Source: Spiribacter sp. 2438 (lineage in GTDB: Bacteria; Pseudomonadota; Gammaproteobacteria; Nitrococcales; Nitrococcaceae). Taken from it: DNA of 64,000 nucleotides. The notes below the pieces were generated by a model. It searched no databases, was not told where the DNA came from, and saw nothing but the letters and a program-made list of their open reading frames with translations. Location of the stretch: the NCBI RefSeq assembly GCF_009676705.1, contig NZ_CP046046.1, forward strand, positions 744,001 to 808,000, written 5' to 3'. The translations under genes were made by a program, and so were the position numbers. Below are positions 10,248 to 18,778 of the stretch, in pieces (position 1 is the first letter of the stretch; each line of letters begins with the position of its first letter).

Positions 10248-10439
10248 TGCCGCCGTGAGGGCAAAGTCTGGCGTTGGGCCGAGGCGTGTGACCGGTAGAC
10301 TGCTGTGGGATCGGAACGCCGTGGCCAGAGATCAGCAAATACCCGACATGCCGGTGGGCCGACTCCGGGGTTGGGTGTCAGTCCGCGCCGCTTAATGGCA
10401 TGCTCGCGCCTTGCCATTCTTTCTCAGCCGGGTGAGCCA

Positions 10440-11216
10440 ATGATTTCCACCTCGCATCGTTGCGTTTTCGTCCACATCCCGAAGACCGCCGGGCAGAGCA
10501 TTGAACAGGTATTCCTTGATGCGCTGGGTTTGGGCTGGCAAAGCCGCGGTGCCCTGCTGCTGCGGCGCAATCGCAATCCCGCACTGGGACCGCCCAGGCT
10601 CGCCCACCTGCTGGCCCGGGACTACGTTCGGCTGGGCTATCTGTCATCCGAGGAATTCGCCCAATATTTCCGTTTTGCCTTTGTCCGCAACCCCTGGGAC
10701 CGGGTAGTCTCCTTCTACAAGTACATTGGCCGTCCCGGTGAGTGCAGTTTCCGTGAGTTTGTTCTGGATCGGCTGCCCGGGCGTCTGTGGGACAGGATGC
10801 ACTGGTTTGTCCGACCCCAAGTGGATTATCTATTCGATGAGGGTCATAAGTTGGTGGACTTTGTGGGTCGATTCGAGTCGCTGGATTCGGATTTCTCGGT
10901 GGTGGCTGAGCGGCTGGGGCTCCCTGATGACCGCCTGCCAATGATCAATCGGTCCGAGGGCCGCCGCGGCATGCTGACGGCGATATCCCGGCAGTGGTTA
11001 ACCGCGCTCTCGCCCGCCAGCGCCGCGTTCGGCAATTTCTCCGGCCGGCCATTGAGTCAACATCGGCGTTGGGCAGACTATTACGACGACCAGACCTGGC
11101 AGCGGGTCGCAGAGCTCTACGCCGACGACATCAATCAACTGGGTTACACGACCAGCGATGCGACCAACCCGGGAATCGGCTCAAGCATGCCATCCGGAGA
11201 GATCGCGACGCACTAG
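10440..11216 (+). CDS. sulfotransferase family protein (Sulfotransfer_2-like)
   Basis: A 258-residue PAPS-dependent carbohydrate sulfotransferase-like protein. The 5'-phosphosulfate-binding loop is HIPKTAGQS (residues 12-20) and the 3'-phosphate motif is FVRNPWDRVVSFY (81-93). Both are intact. ATG 10440 is chosen because GGTGAG precedes it and homology begins right after. No signal peptide or membrane helix, so it should act in the cytoplasm on a nucleotide-, lipid- or glycan-linked acceptor. It is followed by a converging second sulfotransferase whose end overlaps by 36 bases, and it opens a polysaccharide gene cluster. Confidence 0.85.
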   Translation: MISTSHRCVFVHIPKTAGQSIEQVFLDALGLGWQSRGALLLRRNRNPALGPPRLAHLLARDYVRLGYLSSEEFAQYFRFAFVRNPWDRVVSFYKYIGRPGECSFREFVLDRLPGRLWDRMHWFVRPQVDYLFDEGHKLVDFVGRFESLDSDFSVVAERLGLPDDRLPMINRSEGRRGMLTAISRQWLTALSPASAAFGNFSGRPLSQHRRWADYYDDQTWQRVAELYADDINQLGYTTSDATNPGIGSSMPSGEIATH

Positions 11217-12059
11217 TCCCTCGAGTTTGGCGATATCGGCGGCGAAGTAGTCGGCCAGTTCATCCTTTAGCGCCGGGGGTAGCGGCGGGCGATCACCGGT
11301 GGCGGTGTTCAGCCGCCGCATCGCCTTGGCCAGGCCCCAGTCTCGCGGCAGACACAGAGCATCCCGCAGCATCGATGTCCGGCGAATAAGCTGCGAGAGC
11401 AGCACGGATTTGGTCCGGGGTGCCGAATTGACCACGGGGAAGGCCTGGCGTCCGTCATCGTCCACTCCCAGAAACTCCAGGCACTGGCGATAAACCACGG
11501 CCGGGTTCCCGCGCAGATCGTCCACCAGCAGCGTCAGCACCCGATCGGCGCTGACCTGGTTATAAAGGCGCTCGAGTTGTTGCCCCAGCTGGCAGTACGG
11601 CCCATAGAGCAATCGATCCGGGTCTCGCCGAGCGGTGGCCGGTACACCGCGGCCTTCCCGCCGTCCCGCTTGCAGCGCCCAGGCTTTGGCAAAGGACCGC
11701 TCGGTCTCCCAGCCCTGGCGCAGGCACTCGTCATGCAGCGCGGGTGCCATCTCAACAGGGTTTCTCAGCGACACAATGAACCGGGCCTCGGGCTGATAGG
11801 CCAGGATATTGCCAACAGCCACCGGCGAATACAGATAGTGGGTCGATCCCTCGCCCACCGCCCGATGCTGTGGCCCGGCATTGGCAAAAAGCGCCTCATA
11901 GTCGGCCTGGGTGGCGGTGCCGACAATGCCCTCGGTATTAAAATAATGGGGCTCTTTGCGAGGACTGAAATAGATGGCGGGGTGCTGGGACAGCCATTCG
12001 GCCAAGGCAGTGGTCGCCGCCTTGGGCGCGCCAATGATGAAAAAGTCCGGCTTGCGAAT
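11181..12059 (-). CDS. sulfotransferase family protein (Sulfotransfer_1-like), no AUG/GUG/UUG start before the PAPS loop
   Basis: The PAPS-binding N-terminus RKPDFFIIGAPKAATTAL is encoded upstream of the first usual start codon (TTG at 12005). Between this segment and an in-frame TGA there is no ATG, GTG or TTG. The only initiation-like signal is GGAGG (12069-12065) five bases before ATT at 12059, giving a 292-residue protein. The 3'-phosphate motif is FIVSLRNPVEMAP. Either AUU starts translation, or a frameshift has cut it from an ATG near 12102 in another frame. It is predicted to be cytoplasmic and to sulfate a surface glycan. It lies divergent from the GT4 gene. Confidence 0.75.
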   Translation of the reverse strand: MRKPDFFIIGAPKAATTALAEWLSQHPAIYFSPRKEPHYFNTEGIVGTATQADYEALFANAGPQHRAVGEGSTHYLYSPVAVGNILAYQPEARFIVSLRNPVEMAPALHDECLRQGWETERSFAKAWALQAGRREGRGVPATARRDPDRLLYGPYCQLGQQLERLYNQVSADRVLTLLVDDLRGNPAVVYRQCLEFLGVDDDGRQAFPVVNSAPRTKSVLLSQLIRRTSMLRDALCLPRDWGLAKAMRRLNTATGDRPPLPPALKDELADYFAADIAKLEGLVRRDLSGWHA

Positions 12060-12137
12060 CGTTACCTCCCAGCGATTGCCGCCTGTCCAGGCTTTCGGTC
12101 ATGGTTTTCCCAATCTCGATCAGGCAGGGTACCGCTG

Positions 12138-13265
12138 ATGTCTGGCCGCGTCATCGACAACCTGGAAGCTGTCAGCCCGCGGCGTGTGGTGCACGCGCTG
12201 CGCACCCTGGACCCGGCCGGTGGCGGTGTGGTGACTTATGTCCAGCATCTACGCCGCAGTCTGGCGGAACGCTCGGTAGAGCTCCATTGCGAAGCGGTTT
12301 TTCCCTCCAGCCGCCACTGGCGGGTGCTCGCACTCCGATGGCCCTGGCTATTCCGGGCCCGTATTCGGGCCCGGTTGGACGGGGCGGACTTGCTGCATGT
12401 GCACGGTGTCTTTGGCTGGCACGTGTTGTTGGGTGTCATGGCGGCGAGACGTGCGAAGTGCCCCTATGTCGTGACGTTGCACGGCCACCTCCACCCTGAT
12501 GCGCTGCGCGAGCGGCGACTGGCCAAATGGCTTTGTTTGAGCCTTTTCGGGCGCCGCGTACTGGAAGACGCCGCTGCGGTCACTGTGACCGCCGAGGAAG
12601 AGGCCCATTGCCTGCGCCTCCATGCCCCCGCTGCCCATGTCGCTGAGGTACTGCCCGGTCTGGATGTACCCGCCAGTGAGCCGCCGCCACCCGAACGACC
12701 CATTGCGGACACGTCGTGTCTGCGTCTGCTCTACCTGGGGCGCCTTCACCCGCACAAGGGAGTTCACCGGTTGGTCCAGGCGCTGGCAGCCCTGAGTCGC
12801 CGGGGCGTGTCGGTGCACCTCACGGTGGCCGGATCCGGATTGCGGCACTACCGCTGGTGGCTCCATCGCCTGGTTGCATGGCACGGGCTGGGTTCACGGG
12901 TGATGTTCATGGGCCATGTGGATGCGGATGAGCGGGCCGCCCTCTGGAACACAGCAGACGCCTTGGCGCTGCCATCACGCTCCGAGAATTTCGGATTTGC
13001 CGTGGCTGAGGCGATGGCCATGGGGCGGCCGGTGATTGTGAGCAAAAACGTCGGACTGGCCTCGCTGGTATCCGCAAAAGAGTCTGGGCTGGTGGTTGAC
13101 GCGAGAGACTCTGTGGCATTGCAGGCAGCGTTCATGGCACTCGCCGACCCCGAGCGCCGCCAGCGTTATGGGCGCAATGCCTATCAGGCGGCTCGTCAGG
13201 CGCTGTCACTGCAGACCATGGGAGACGCTCACTGGCAGCTCTACGAGCGCAGTGGCGCGCCGTAG
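12138..13265 (+). CDS. glycosyltransferase family 4 protein
   Basis: 375 residues with two Rossmann-like halves (GT-B fold). The N-terminal half has LDPAGGGVVTYVQHL and LLHVHGVFGWHV. The C-terminal half has the GT4 nucleotide-sugar site: YLGRLHPHKGVHRLVQAL and the E-x7-E motif in SENFGFAVAEAMAMGRPV. A retaining enzyme using an NDP-sugar donor at the inner membrane face is expected. ATG 12138 follows AGGCAGGG; the longer frame back to 11577 only mirrors the sulfotransferase on the other strand. Its last 25 bases overlap the converging flippase gene. Confidence 0.9.
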   Translation: MSGRVIDNLEAVSPRRVVHALRTLDPAGGGVVTYVQHLRRSLAERSVELHCEAVFPSSRHWRVLALRWPWLFRARIRARLDGADLLHVHGVFGWHVLLGVMAARRAKCPYVVTLHGHLHPDALRERRLAKWLCLSLFGRRVLEDAAAVTVTAEEEAHCLRLHAPAAHVAEVLPGLDVPASEPPPPERPIADTSCLRLLYLGRLHPHKGVHRLVQALAALSRRGVSVHLTVAGSGLRHYRWWLHRLVAWHGLGSRVMFMGHVDADERAALWNTADALALPSRSENFGFAVAEAMAMGRPVIVSKNVGLASLVSAKESGLVVDARDSVALQAAFMALADPERRQRYGRNAYQAARQALSLQTMGDAHWQLYERSGAP

Positions 13266-14527
13266 GCGGTGCTGTCGATGCCGAGCTCCCGGCGCACTGT
13301 TCTCCATAGCAGAATATTCCAGAGCGCCAGCGTGATGGCGGTGGCCGAGGCCGCCCCCTGGCTGCCGAAGGGCGGGATCAGCGCAAAGTTCAAGCCGATA
13401 TTGAGAGTCAGGGCGATGGCCAGAGCGCGGACCACCAGGCGTTCACGCCCAGTCATGTTCAACAGGAACACCACGGAACCAAACCCGGCATTGAAGAGCT
13501 GGCCAACGGCCAGGATCAGGATGATGTCGATGGCGGCGGTGTAATCCGTGCCGAACGCGAGCCGGATCACCGGTTCGCCCGCCGTGATCAACGCCGCCGC
13601 CGCCAGCACGGTGAGGACAAGAATGATTCGGGCCGTATTGGTGACAAGGCGTTGCAGTTGTCTCGTTTCACCCAGGGCGTGCAGGCGCGCGAACTGTGGC
13701 GCGGCCACCAGGTTGACCGCATGCAGCCCCAGGGCGACGAAGGCCGCGGTCTGCACCGCCACTCGATAAATCCCCACCTCGGCGTCATCCACAAAAAGCC
13801 CGAGAATGATTAGATCGGTTTGCTGGTGCATTACAAACGTTCCGGACACCATCGCGAGCGGGATCACGCTGCCCAACCAGGCTCGCCCCCGGGTCTGGCC
13901 GGCGGCACGGGTGATCTCCGCGGGGCACTGTCGGGCGAGCATCGTCAGTCCGATACCGAGAGCCACCGCAGCGGCCAGTGCGTGCAGTGCCATGGCCAGA
14001 TCGGCGCTGAACGCATCCCCTAAAAACCCGGCAGCGATGGCACACAGCGCCAGCGCAACGCCGTAGCGGACGATAAAGTCCGGGACCTGGCCCTGAAGGG
14101 TGTGACTGAGTCCCCGAAGCGCCGCCCCGGTCAGATTGGTCAGCGCCATCAACGCGCCCATGACCACCGCCCACATCAGCGTGCTGGATGGATCGCTGTC
14201 GAGTCGCCCCGAGAGCATCAGCCCGATCAAAAGAGCGAGCCCGGCGGTGGCCAGGGAGGCCCCCACGGCCATCCGCATGGTCCACTGCCACAGACCGCGA
14301 ATCACACCCCATTCACTTTTGGCTCGTGCGGCCGCTGTCTCGCGAACCACCAGCATCGGCAGCCCCAGCGCCACCGGCACGAACAGTAGCCAGACCAGCG
14401 CGTAAATATAGGCATAAAGACCGTAACCGGCGGGCCCCAGGGACCGAGCCAGCAGCACGGTCAGGCCGAGGACCAGCGCGGCGCTGGTCAGCTTCAGCAG
14501 AACGCTGCCCACACTGGCTTTTAACAT
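13241..14527 (-). CDS. Wzx-type polysaccharide flippase (oligosaccharide flippase family)
   Basis: 428 residues with about 12 hydrophobic segments along the whole length. The start LKLTSAALVLGLTVLLARSL and the LGPAGYGLYAYIYAL segment are typical of lipid-linked oligosaccharide flippases of the MOP superfamily (RfbX/Wzx). It would move undecaprenyl-linked repeat units across the inner membrane. With a GT4 enzyme and two sulfotransferases next door, it supports a surface or secreted glycan pathway. No Wzy polymerase is evident nearby. Confidence 0.85.
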   Translation of the reverse strand: MLKASVGSVLLKLTSAALVLGLTVLLARSLGPAGYGLYAYIYALVWLLFVPVALGLPMLVVRETAAARAKSEWGVIRGLWQWTMRMAVGASLATAGLALLIGLMLSGRLDSDPSSTLMWAVVMGALMALTNLTGAALRGLSHTLQGQVPDFIVRYGVALALCAIAAGFLGDAFSADLAMALHALAAAVALGIGLTMLARQCPAEITRAAGQTRGRAWLGSVIPLAMVSGTFVMHQQTDLIILGLFVDDAEVGIYRVAVQTAAFVALGLHAVNLVAAPQFARLHALGETRQLQRLVTNTARIILVLTVLAAAALITAGEPVIRLAFGTDYTAAIDIILILAVGQLFNAGFGSVVFLLNMTGRERLVVRALAIALTLNIGLNFALIPPFGSQGAASATAITLALWNILLWRTVRRELGIDSTAYGAPLRS

Positions 14528-14568
14528 CGGCGCGCCAGCGATGAGTGACCAGAATGCTCGCCCATCCG

Positions 14569-15729
14569 CTAGCCCGACCCGCCGCGGGGGTCGAACGGAG
14601 GCAATATAAACAGCACACGGTCCTCAAGTAACCGCCAGCGGTTGCGATAGGGCAATGCGCCGCCCTCGAACGCTACGGCAAGGTGCTGCTGGTCCCAGGT
14701 GACCCCTTCTGAGCCGGGCGGCATGGAGACCACCGCCTCGCGGGTGGGCAGATTCAGCGCCTGGACTACCATTTCGGAGCCATCCGGCAGTGGCACCGCG
14801 GGGCCCACCAGTTGGTCTGCCAAGGGAGAAAACGGGAGTTTGTGCTGGGCAAGGGCACTTCGCCGGGGGCCGTAGGAAGTGCTGATCACCACCCGCCGGT
14901 CATCCAGAAAAGCCATGCCTTGAACGAGATTACGATGGTGAAGTGCGGCATCGGGTCGGTGGACCTCATAGTGAGTCCCCCCAAAGGCCACCGAATAAGT
15001 GGATTGATTCACGGGCCGCAGAGTCTCCGGGTCAATCTGATAGGCCGCCGTCCAACCGCGGGTATCCCATTCCGGCGCAAGGTAGTGACCTGGCAGTGGA
15101 TTGCCGCGGCGCGAGCGCTGGAAATTGCCAATCCACAGGGTGCTCTGGTGCGCCGTAATGAAATCCCCACTGGCATCGACGCCGATGGGCTCCTGGTTAT
15201 GGGGGGCCATCGAGATCACTGAATCATCGGCATGGCGGAGTTGCTCGAGGCTGAACCGGAAGACCACAAAGTTATCCGGAATCCACAATTTGCCGTGAAG
15301 CTCGGCAATGCCGCCGGCATGCAGCCGCATGGGACGACCATCCGGCATTTTCAGCAGCGCCAAGCGTTTCGCGCTGCCGTCCTCGGCATTCATCAGATAG
15401 ATGGCGGAGCGTTTCTTGACGCAGCGCCGGAGCAGGTTTTGAAATCTCGGCGTGAATCGCTCGCAGAAGTATCCCGACAGGACCATCTCGCCGTCATCCA
15501 GGCGATCAACACCCTGGGGCACGAAGTTTCGGTGCAAGCCGGGAATGACATGTCCGCCGACCAGCAGTGACGCCAGCCCCGGGAACTCGTCAGTCAGTTG
15601 GGAGTCTCCGAGGTTGCCGAAGGAGGGCGCTTGCAGACGGTCCTTGCCGATGGCGCTTGGCGCCGGCAGGACAACAAGGCAGGTACAGATCAACGCAATC
15701 ACCGACCTGATGAAGGCTTTCACAACCAT
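14569..15729 (-). CDS. exported protein of unknown function
   Basis: 386 residues. The N-terminus (residues 1-28) is a good signal peptide: basic start, hydrophobic SVIALICTCLVVLPAPSA, then a small-residue cleavage region. The body has short repeated strand-turn patterns with Gly, Asp and Trp-rich turns (LWIPDNFVVFRF, TLWIGNFQRSR), which suggest a beta-propeller, but I recognise no named family. Three Cys (about residues 88-104) could form disulfides in the periplasm. It lies between the flippase and the sulfatase-like gene on the same strand with a gap of only 6 bases to the latter, so a role in the same glycan pathway is likely. Confidence 0.75.
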   Translation of the reverse strand: MVVKAFIRSVIALICTCLVVLPAPSAIGKDRLQAPSFGNLGDSQLTDEFPGLASLLVGGHVIPGLHRNFVPQGVDRLDDGEMVLSGYFCERFTPRFQNLLRRCVKKRSAIYLMNAEDGSAKRLALLKMPDGRPMRLHAGGIAELHGKLWIPDNFVVFRFSLEQLRHADDSVISMAPHNQEPIGVDASGDFITAHQSTLWIGNFQRSRRGNPLPGHYLAPEWDTRGWTAAYQIDPETLRPVNQSTYSVAFGGTHYEVHRPDAALHHRNLVQGMAFLDDRRVVISTSYGPRRSALAQHKLPFSPLADQLVGPAVPLPDGSEMVVQALNLPTREAVVSMPPGSEGVTWDQQHLAVAFEGGALPYRNRWRLLEDRVLFILPPFDPRGGSG

Positions 15730-15735
15730 GTCCGC

Positions 15736-17529
15736 CTAGCGAGTTTCCCGCAGTGCGCGGATTTCGTCGGTGCGCTGGATCACGGCGACCCGGTCCCGCA
15801 GCGGCATAAATGGTGGGTGCTCACTCGGTTTTAGCGTGCCGAAAAGACGGGATGGCTGAAACTCGAAGCTGGTGCAGCTGAGCGCTGCCTCGTTACACCC
15901 GATGGCTTTGCCATCACTGCGGATGAAGTGAACCCGCTTGGCGTAGGTGTCCCCCACAATCAGGTGGCGCCGGTTTTGTGCATCCGGGTTCAAGAGACTG
16001 CGCCCGATCATTTTCTCCCCCGGCGCACCCCCAGTGAGATCCAGCACCGTCTTCGGCAGGTCAATGGCACTGGTCAGGCTATCCCGATCTCTCCACCGCA
16101 GTTCCGAGGAAGTGCGGTCCGCCGGTCGGATGGCAATCACACCGAAGTTGCCATCCAGTGGGGCCGGTTCGGAGGCCTGGCGGACGATGCCGTCGGATTC
16201 GTCAGACGTGACGATGACCGTGGTGGTCTCCAACAGGCCCTGATGATCAAGCTTGCGTATAAACGCCGTCAACGCCTTCCCCATTAACGTGAACGCCTCC
16301 TGGCGACGTTCCATTCGCTCTTTGGGACGTTGTGCCGAGGCGGCCCGGGCTGAATCGACCTGCTTGGGGCTGTTGAGGTAGGGGTGATGGGTGCCCACGT
16401 TGAGCAGGGTCGCGAACCACGGCTGCTCCTGATTATCCAGTCGCTGCAACTCTGGCAGGGCGGCATCGAAAAAACGCTGATCATTAGCCCCCCAGCCCGA
16501 CTGCCGGGTGTCCTCGGGGTCTTCCGGCGCACCCAGCTCGCCAACGGTTCGCTGGAAGCCCGCCATCGGCATGAACTGATCCTTTTCCATGAATTCGAGG
16601 TCCGCCGCCTGCAGATAAGCGGTTTTATAGCCGGCTTTGTTCAAGCGGTGGGGGAGGCAATCGAATTCCCCCTCGAGAGTGGGTGACTCGCGCATCTCTG
16701 ATCGCAGGAGCCGCATCCTGGGATGATCGGCGCAGAGCAGTGCATAGCTGCCACGATCGGTCTGGCGCTGTGGCGCCAGCGTGTTTCGGTAGATCCGAAA
16801 GCCACGCTCATCGAGCACCGATTCAAGTTCGGCCAGTTGGACCGCGGGCTCGATGCCGTGATGCCTTGCAACGCCAGGAAAGTAACCTCCAGAGAGTCCC
16901 TCGATCATCACCAGAAGCACATTCTGCTGCGCGCCTGGCGGGTGGGAAGCCCGCGGACTGGCCTCGTAGAATTTTTCTTCCTGAGGGCTTGCCTCATCCT
17001 GTTCGAGTGGCAGCGATCGTCTCACCACCAGAGGTGGGACCTGGCCCAGGGAGCCAACCACCACGTTGTTGGACGGCGTGGTCAGTGTCGGCATGGTCAG
17101 CATTTGCATGACGAACACGCCGGCCAGGACGCCCAGTGTTCGTTCGAGTGGCGGGTTGTTGTTGCCCTTCAATAGCCACAGAAGGGGGCTGCTGATGATG
17201 GCGAAAACCGCGAACCAGAGGATACTCAGCCCGTTAACCGAGGAGCCAACAAAGCCCGGGTCAGTCAGATGTCCTAAATGGCCGATCCGGAAATAGGTGC
17301 CATGAGTCACCAGATGCTCGGCACCCGCCGCATAGCCGGTGGCGATTAAGGCCACCGCGCCGGCACGCAGGAAAAGGCCCGGAAGTAGCGGTGTAATGGC
17401 GTATAAAAACGCGGCGGTGAGCAGGTCCGCCCAGAGTGCCGTAATCGGTGGGGGATGGATGCCGGTGACGATCAGGAGCACCGATCGCAGTGCCAACACC
17501 ACCAATAGTATGCCAAGAAACCGCCGCAT
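15736..17529 (-). CDS. membrane-anchored sulfatase-fold phosphotransferase (LtaS/phosphoglycerol transferase-like)
   Basis: 597 residues. About four to five membrane segments (1-150) are followed by a periplasmic alkaline-phosphatase/sulfatase domain (about 200-560). Metal-site elements are visible: Glu210 in MIEGLSGGYF, a candidate nucleophile Thr257 in RQTDRGSY, His381-His382 in GTHHPY and Asp443 in VTSDESDG. No C-x-P-x-R formylglycine motif is present, so it should not be a true sulfatase. It resembles LtaS, OpgB and EptA-like enzymes that transfer phosphoglycerol or phosphoethanolamine to surface polymers. The glycan-cluster setting suggests decoration of the exported polysaccharide. Confidence 0.8.
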   Translation of the reverse strand: MRRFLGILLVVLALRSVLLIVTGIHPPPITALWADLLTAAFLYAITPLLPGLFLRAGAVALIATGYAAGAEHLVTHGTYFRIGHLGHLTDPGFVGSSVNGLSILWFAVFAIISSPLLWLLKGNNNPPLERTLGVLAGVFVMQMLTMPTLTTPSNNVVVGSLGQVPPLVVRRSLPLEQDEASPQEEKFYEASPRASHPPGAQQNVLLVMIEGLSGGYFPGVARHHGIEPAVQLAELESVLDERGFRIYRNTLAPQRQTDRGSYALLCADHPRMRLLRSEMRESPTLEGEFDCLPHRLNKAGYKTAYLQAADLEFMEKDQFMPMAGFQRTVGELGAPEDPEDTRQSGWGANDQRFFDAALPELQRLDNQEQPWFATLLNVGTHHPYLNSPKQVDSARAASAQRPKERMERRQEAFTLMGKALTAFIRKLDHQGLLETTTVIVTSDESDGIVRQASEPAPLDGNFGVIAIRPADRTSSELRWRDRDSLTSAIDLPKTVLDLTGGAPGEKMIGRSLLNPDAQNRRHLIVGDTYAKRVHFIRSDGKAIGCNEAALSCTSFEFQPSRLFGTLKPSEHPPFMPLRDRVAVIQRTDEIRALRETR

Positions 17530-17627
17530 ATCAGAAGTTTCGCACGAGTGCCACGTGTCAGACCAAGTCAGTATTTACTGACCAGCAGCCACGGTCTGGG
17601 TTTCCTTCTCAGCCAATGACCGCATTT

Positions 17628-18569
17628 TCAGGATATCGGAGCCAGCCAGCTGATCAGAAGCGAGATGGTCACCACTGCCGCAGCGGTAGAAACAAAGATG
17701 GCCGTCGAAACCTGTTGCGGGCGTTGATCGTAGCGCTGTGCCAGTAGGTAGACATTGGCGGCAATGGGCAACGCGGCTTGCAGTATGGCTACGGCGGCCC
17801 AAACCGGTGGCAGATCAAAAACCCAAAGGGCCAATCCCGCGACCAGGGTCGGGTGGATGACCAGCTTGATAGAAACCAGGTAGCTGGTTTCCAGAGCACC
17901 CTCTCGCATCGGTCGGGAAGCCAGTGTGGCGCCGAGTGCGAAGAGCGCACAGGGTCCCGCTGCGTCTGCAAGGAGTCCGCCGTAAGCGAGAATGGGCGTT
18001 GGCATCGGGGTTTGTAGAAAATTCAGTGACACCCCCACGAACGAAGCGGTGACGATAGGGTTGCGAACCACTCCGCCGAGAAGACGGAGGAAGAATCTGA
18101 AGTTGCGGCGTCCGCGATCCAGATCAGCCTCAACGAGGGCTGTTGCCAGTCCCAGCATGACGATGCTGTCAACCATGACAATGAGGACTGCCGGAAGGGC
18201 CGCTGCGCTGCCGTAAAGCAGGATTATCAGCGGTAGGCCGATGAAGCCGACGTTTGAAAAAGTGGCTCCGAGCGATTGTATGGCCGCATCAGCGAGACGT
18301 AGGCCGAACAGTCGGCGCGCAAGCAACAGTACCGCAAAAAAAAGGGCGAAGCTGGGCAAATAGTAGCTTGCTAATAGCCCAAAGACGGCACCGTCTGGGG
18401 TTGGCGATTCGTAGGTTGTGACCAGCAACAGCGCCGGCAGGGCAAAATAAAACACGAAGGTGTTCAGCCCACCCACGGTTTTCTCGCCCAGCAGTCCGCT
18501 CCGCGCCGCGAAGTATCCCGTGAAGATCAGCGCGAAAAACGGCAACGCAATGTTGACGACTGACTGCAT
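17628..18569 (-). CDS. AEC-family (auxin efflux carrier-like) transporter
   Basis: 313 residues with about ten membrane segments. The start NIALPFFALIFTGYFAARSG and the NVGFIGLPLIILLYG segment are typical of the AEC family, which includes malonate carriers and other organic-acid transporters. The substrate cannot be set from sequence. It is transcribed away from the antiporter gene across a 209-base gap that should hold both promoters. Confidence 0.85.
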   Translation of the reverse strand: MQSVVNIALPFFALIFTGYFAARSGLLGEKTVGGLNTFVFYFALPALLLVTTYESPTPDGAVFGLLASYYLPSFALFFAVLLLARRLFGLRLADAAIQSLGATFSNVGFIGLPLIILLYGSAAALPAVLIVMVDSIVMLGLATALVEADLDRGRRNFRFFLRLLGGVVRNPIVTASFVGVSLNFLQTPMPTPILAYGGLLADAAGPCALFALGATLASRPMREGALETSYLVSIKLVIHPTLVAGLALWVFDLPPVWAAVAILQAALPIAANVYLLAQRYDQRPQQVSTAIFVSTAAAVVTISLLISWLAPIS

Positions 18570-18778
18570 GCTGCCCCAAGTGTGTAAACCGGCGATTCAG
18601 TCCTGGCGGGGTGAGGGATATACGGTTTCCAGCCCCATTGAGGTTGAATTCCGATGATGCCCTATGGGGCCCGAGGCCGCCATCCACCACTTCCACGATC
18701 ACGGAATAGCCGGACGCGGGTGCTATCCTTTAGGTAGAACCCGAATAAAGGAGTCCGGGTGAGCGGACGCAATTCCCG

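Noticed and set aside
11577-12137. Upstream extension of the GT4 glycosyltransferase frame.
   Set aside because: The extra sequence only mirrors the sulfotransferase on the other strand; ATG 12138 starts the GT4 fold.
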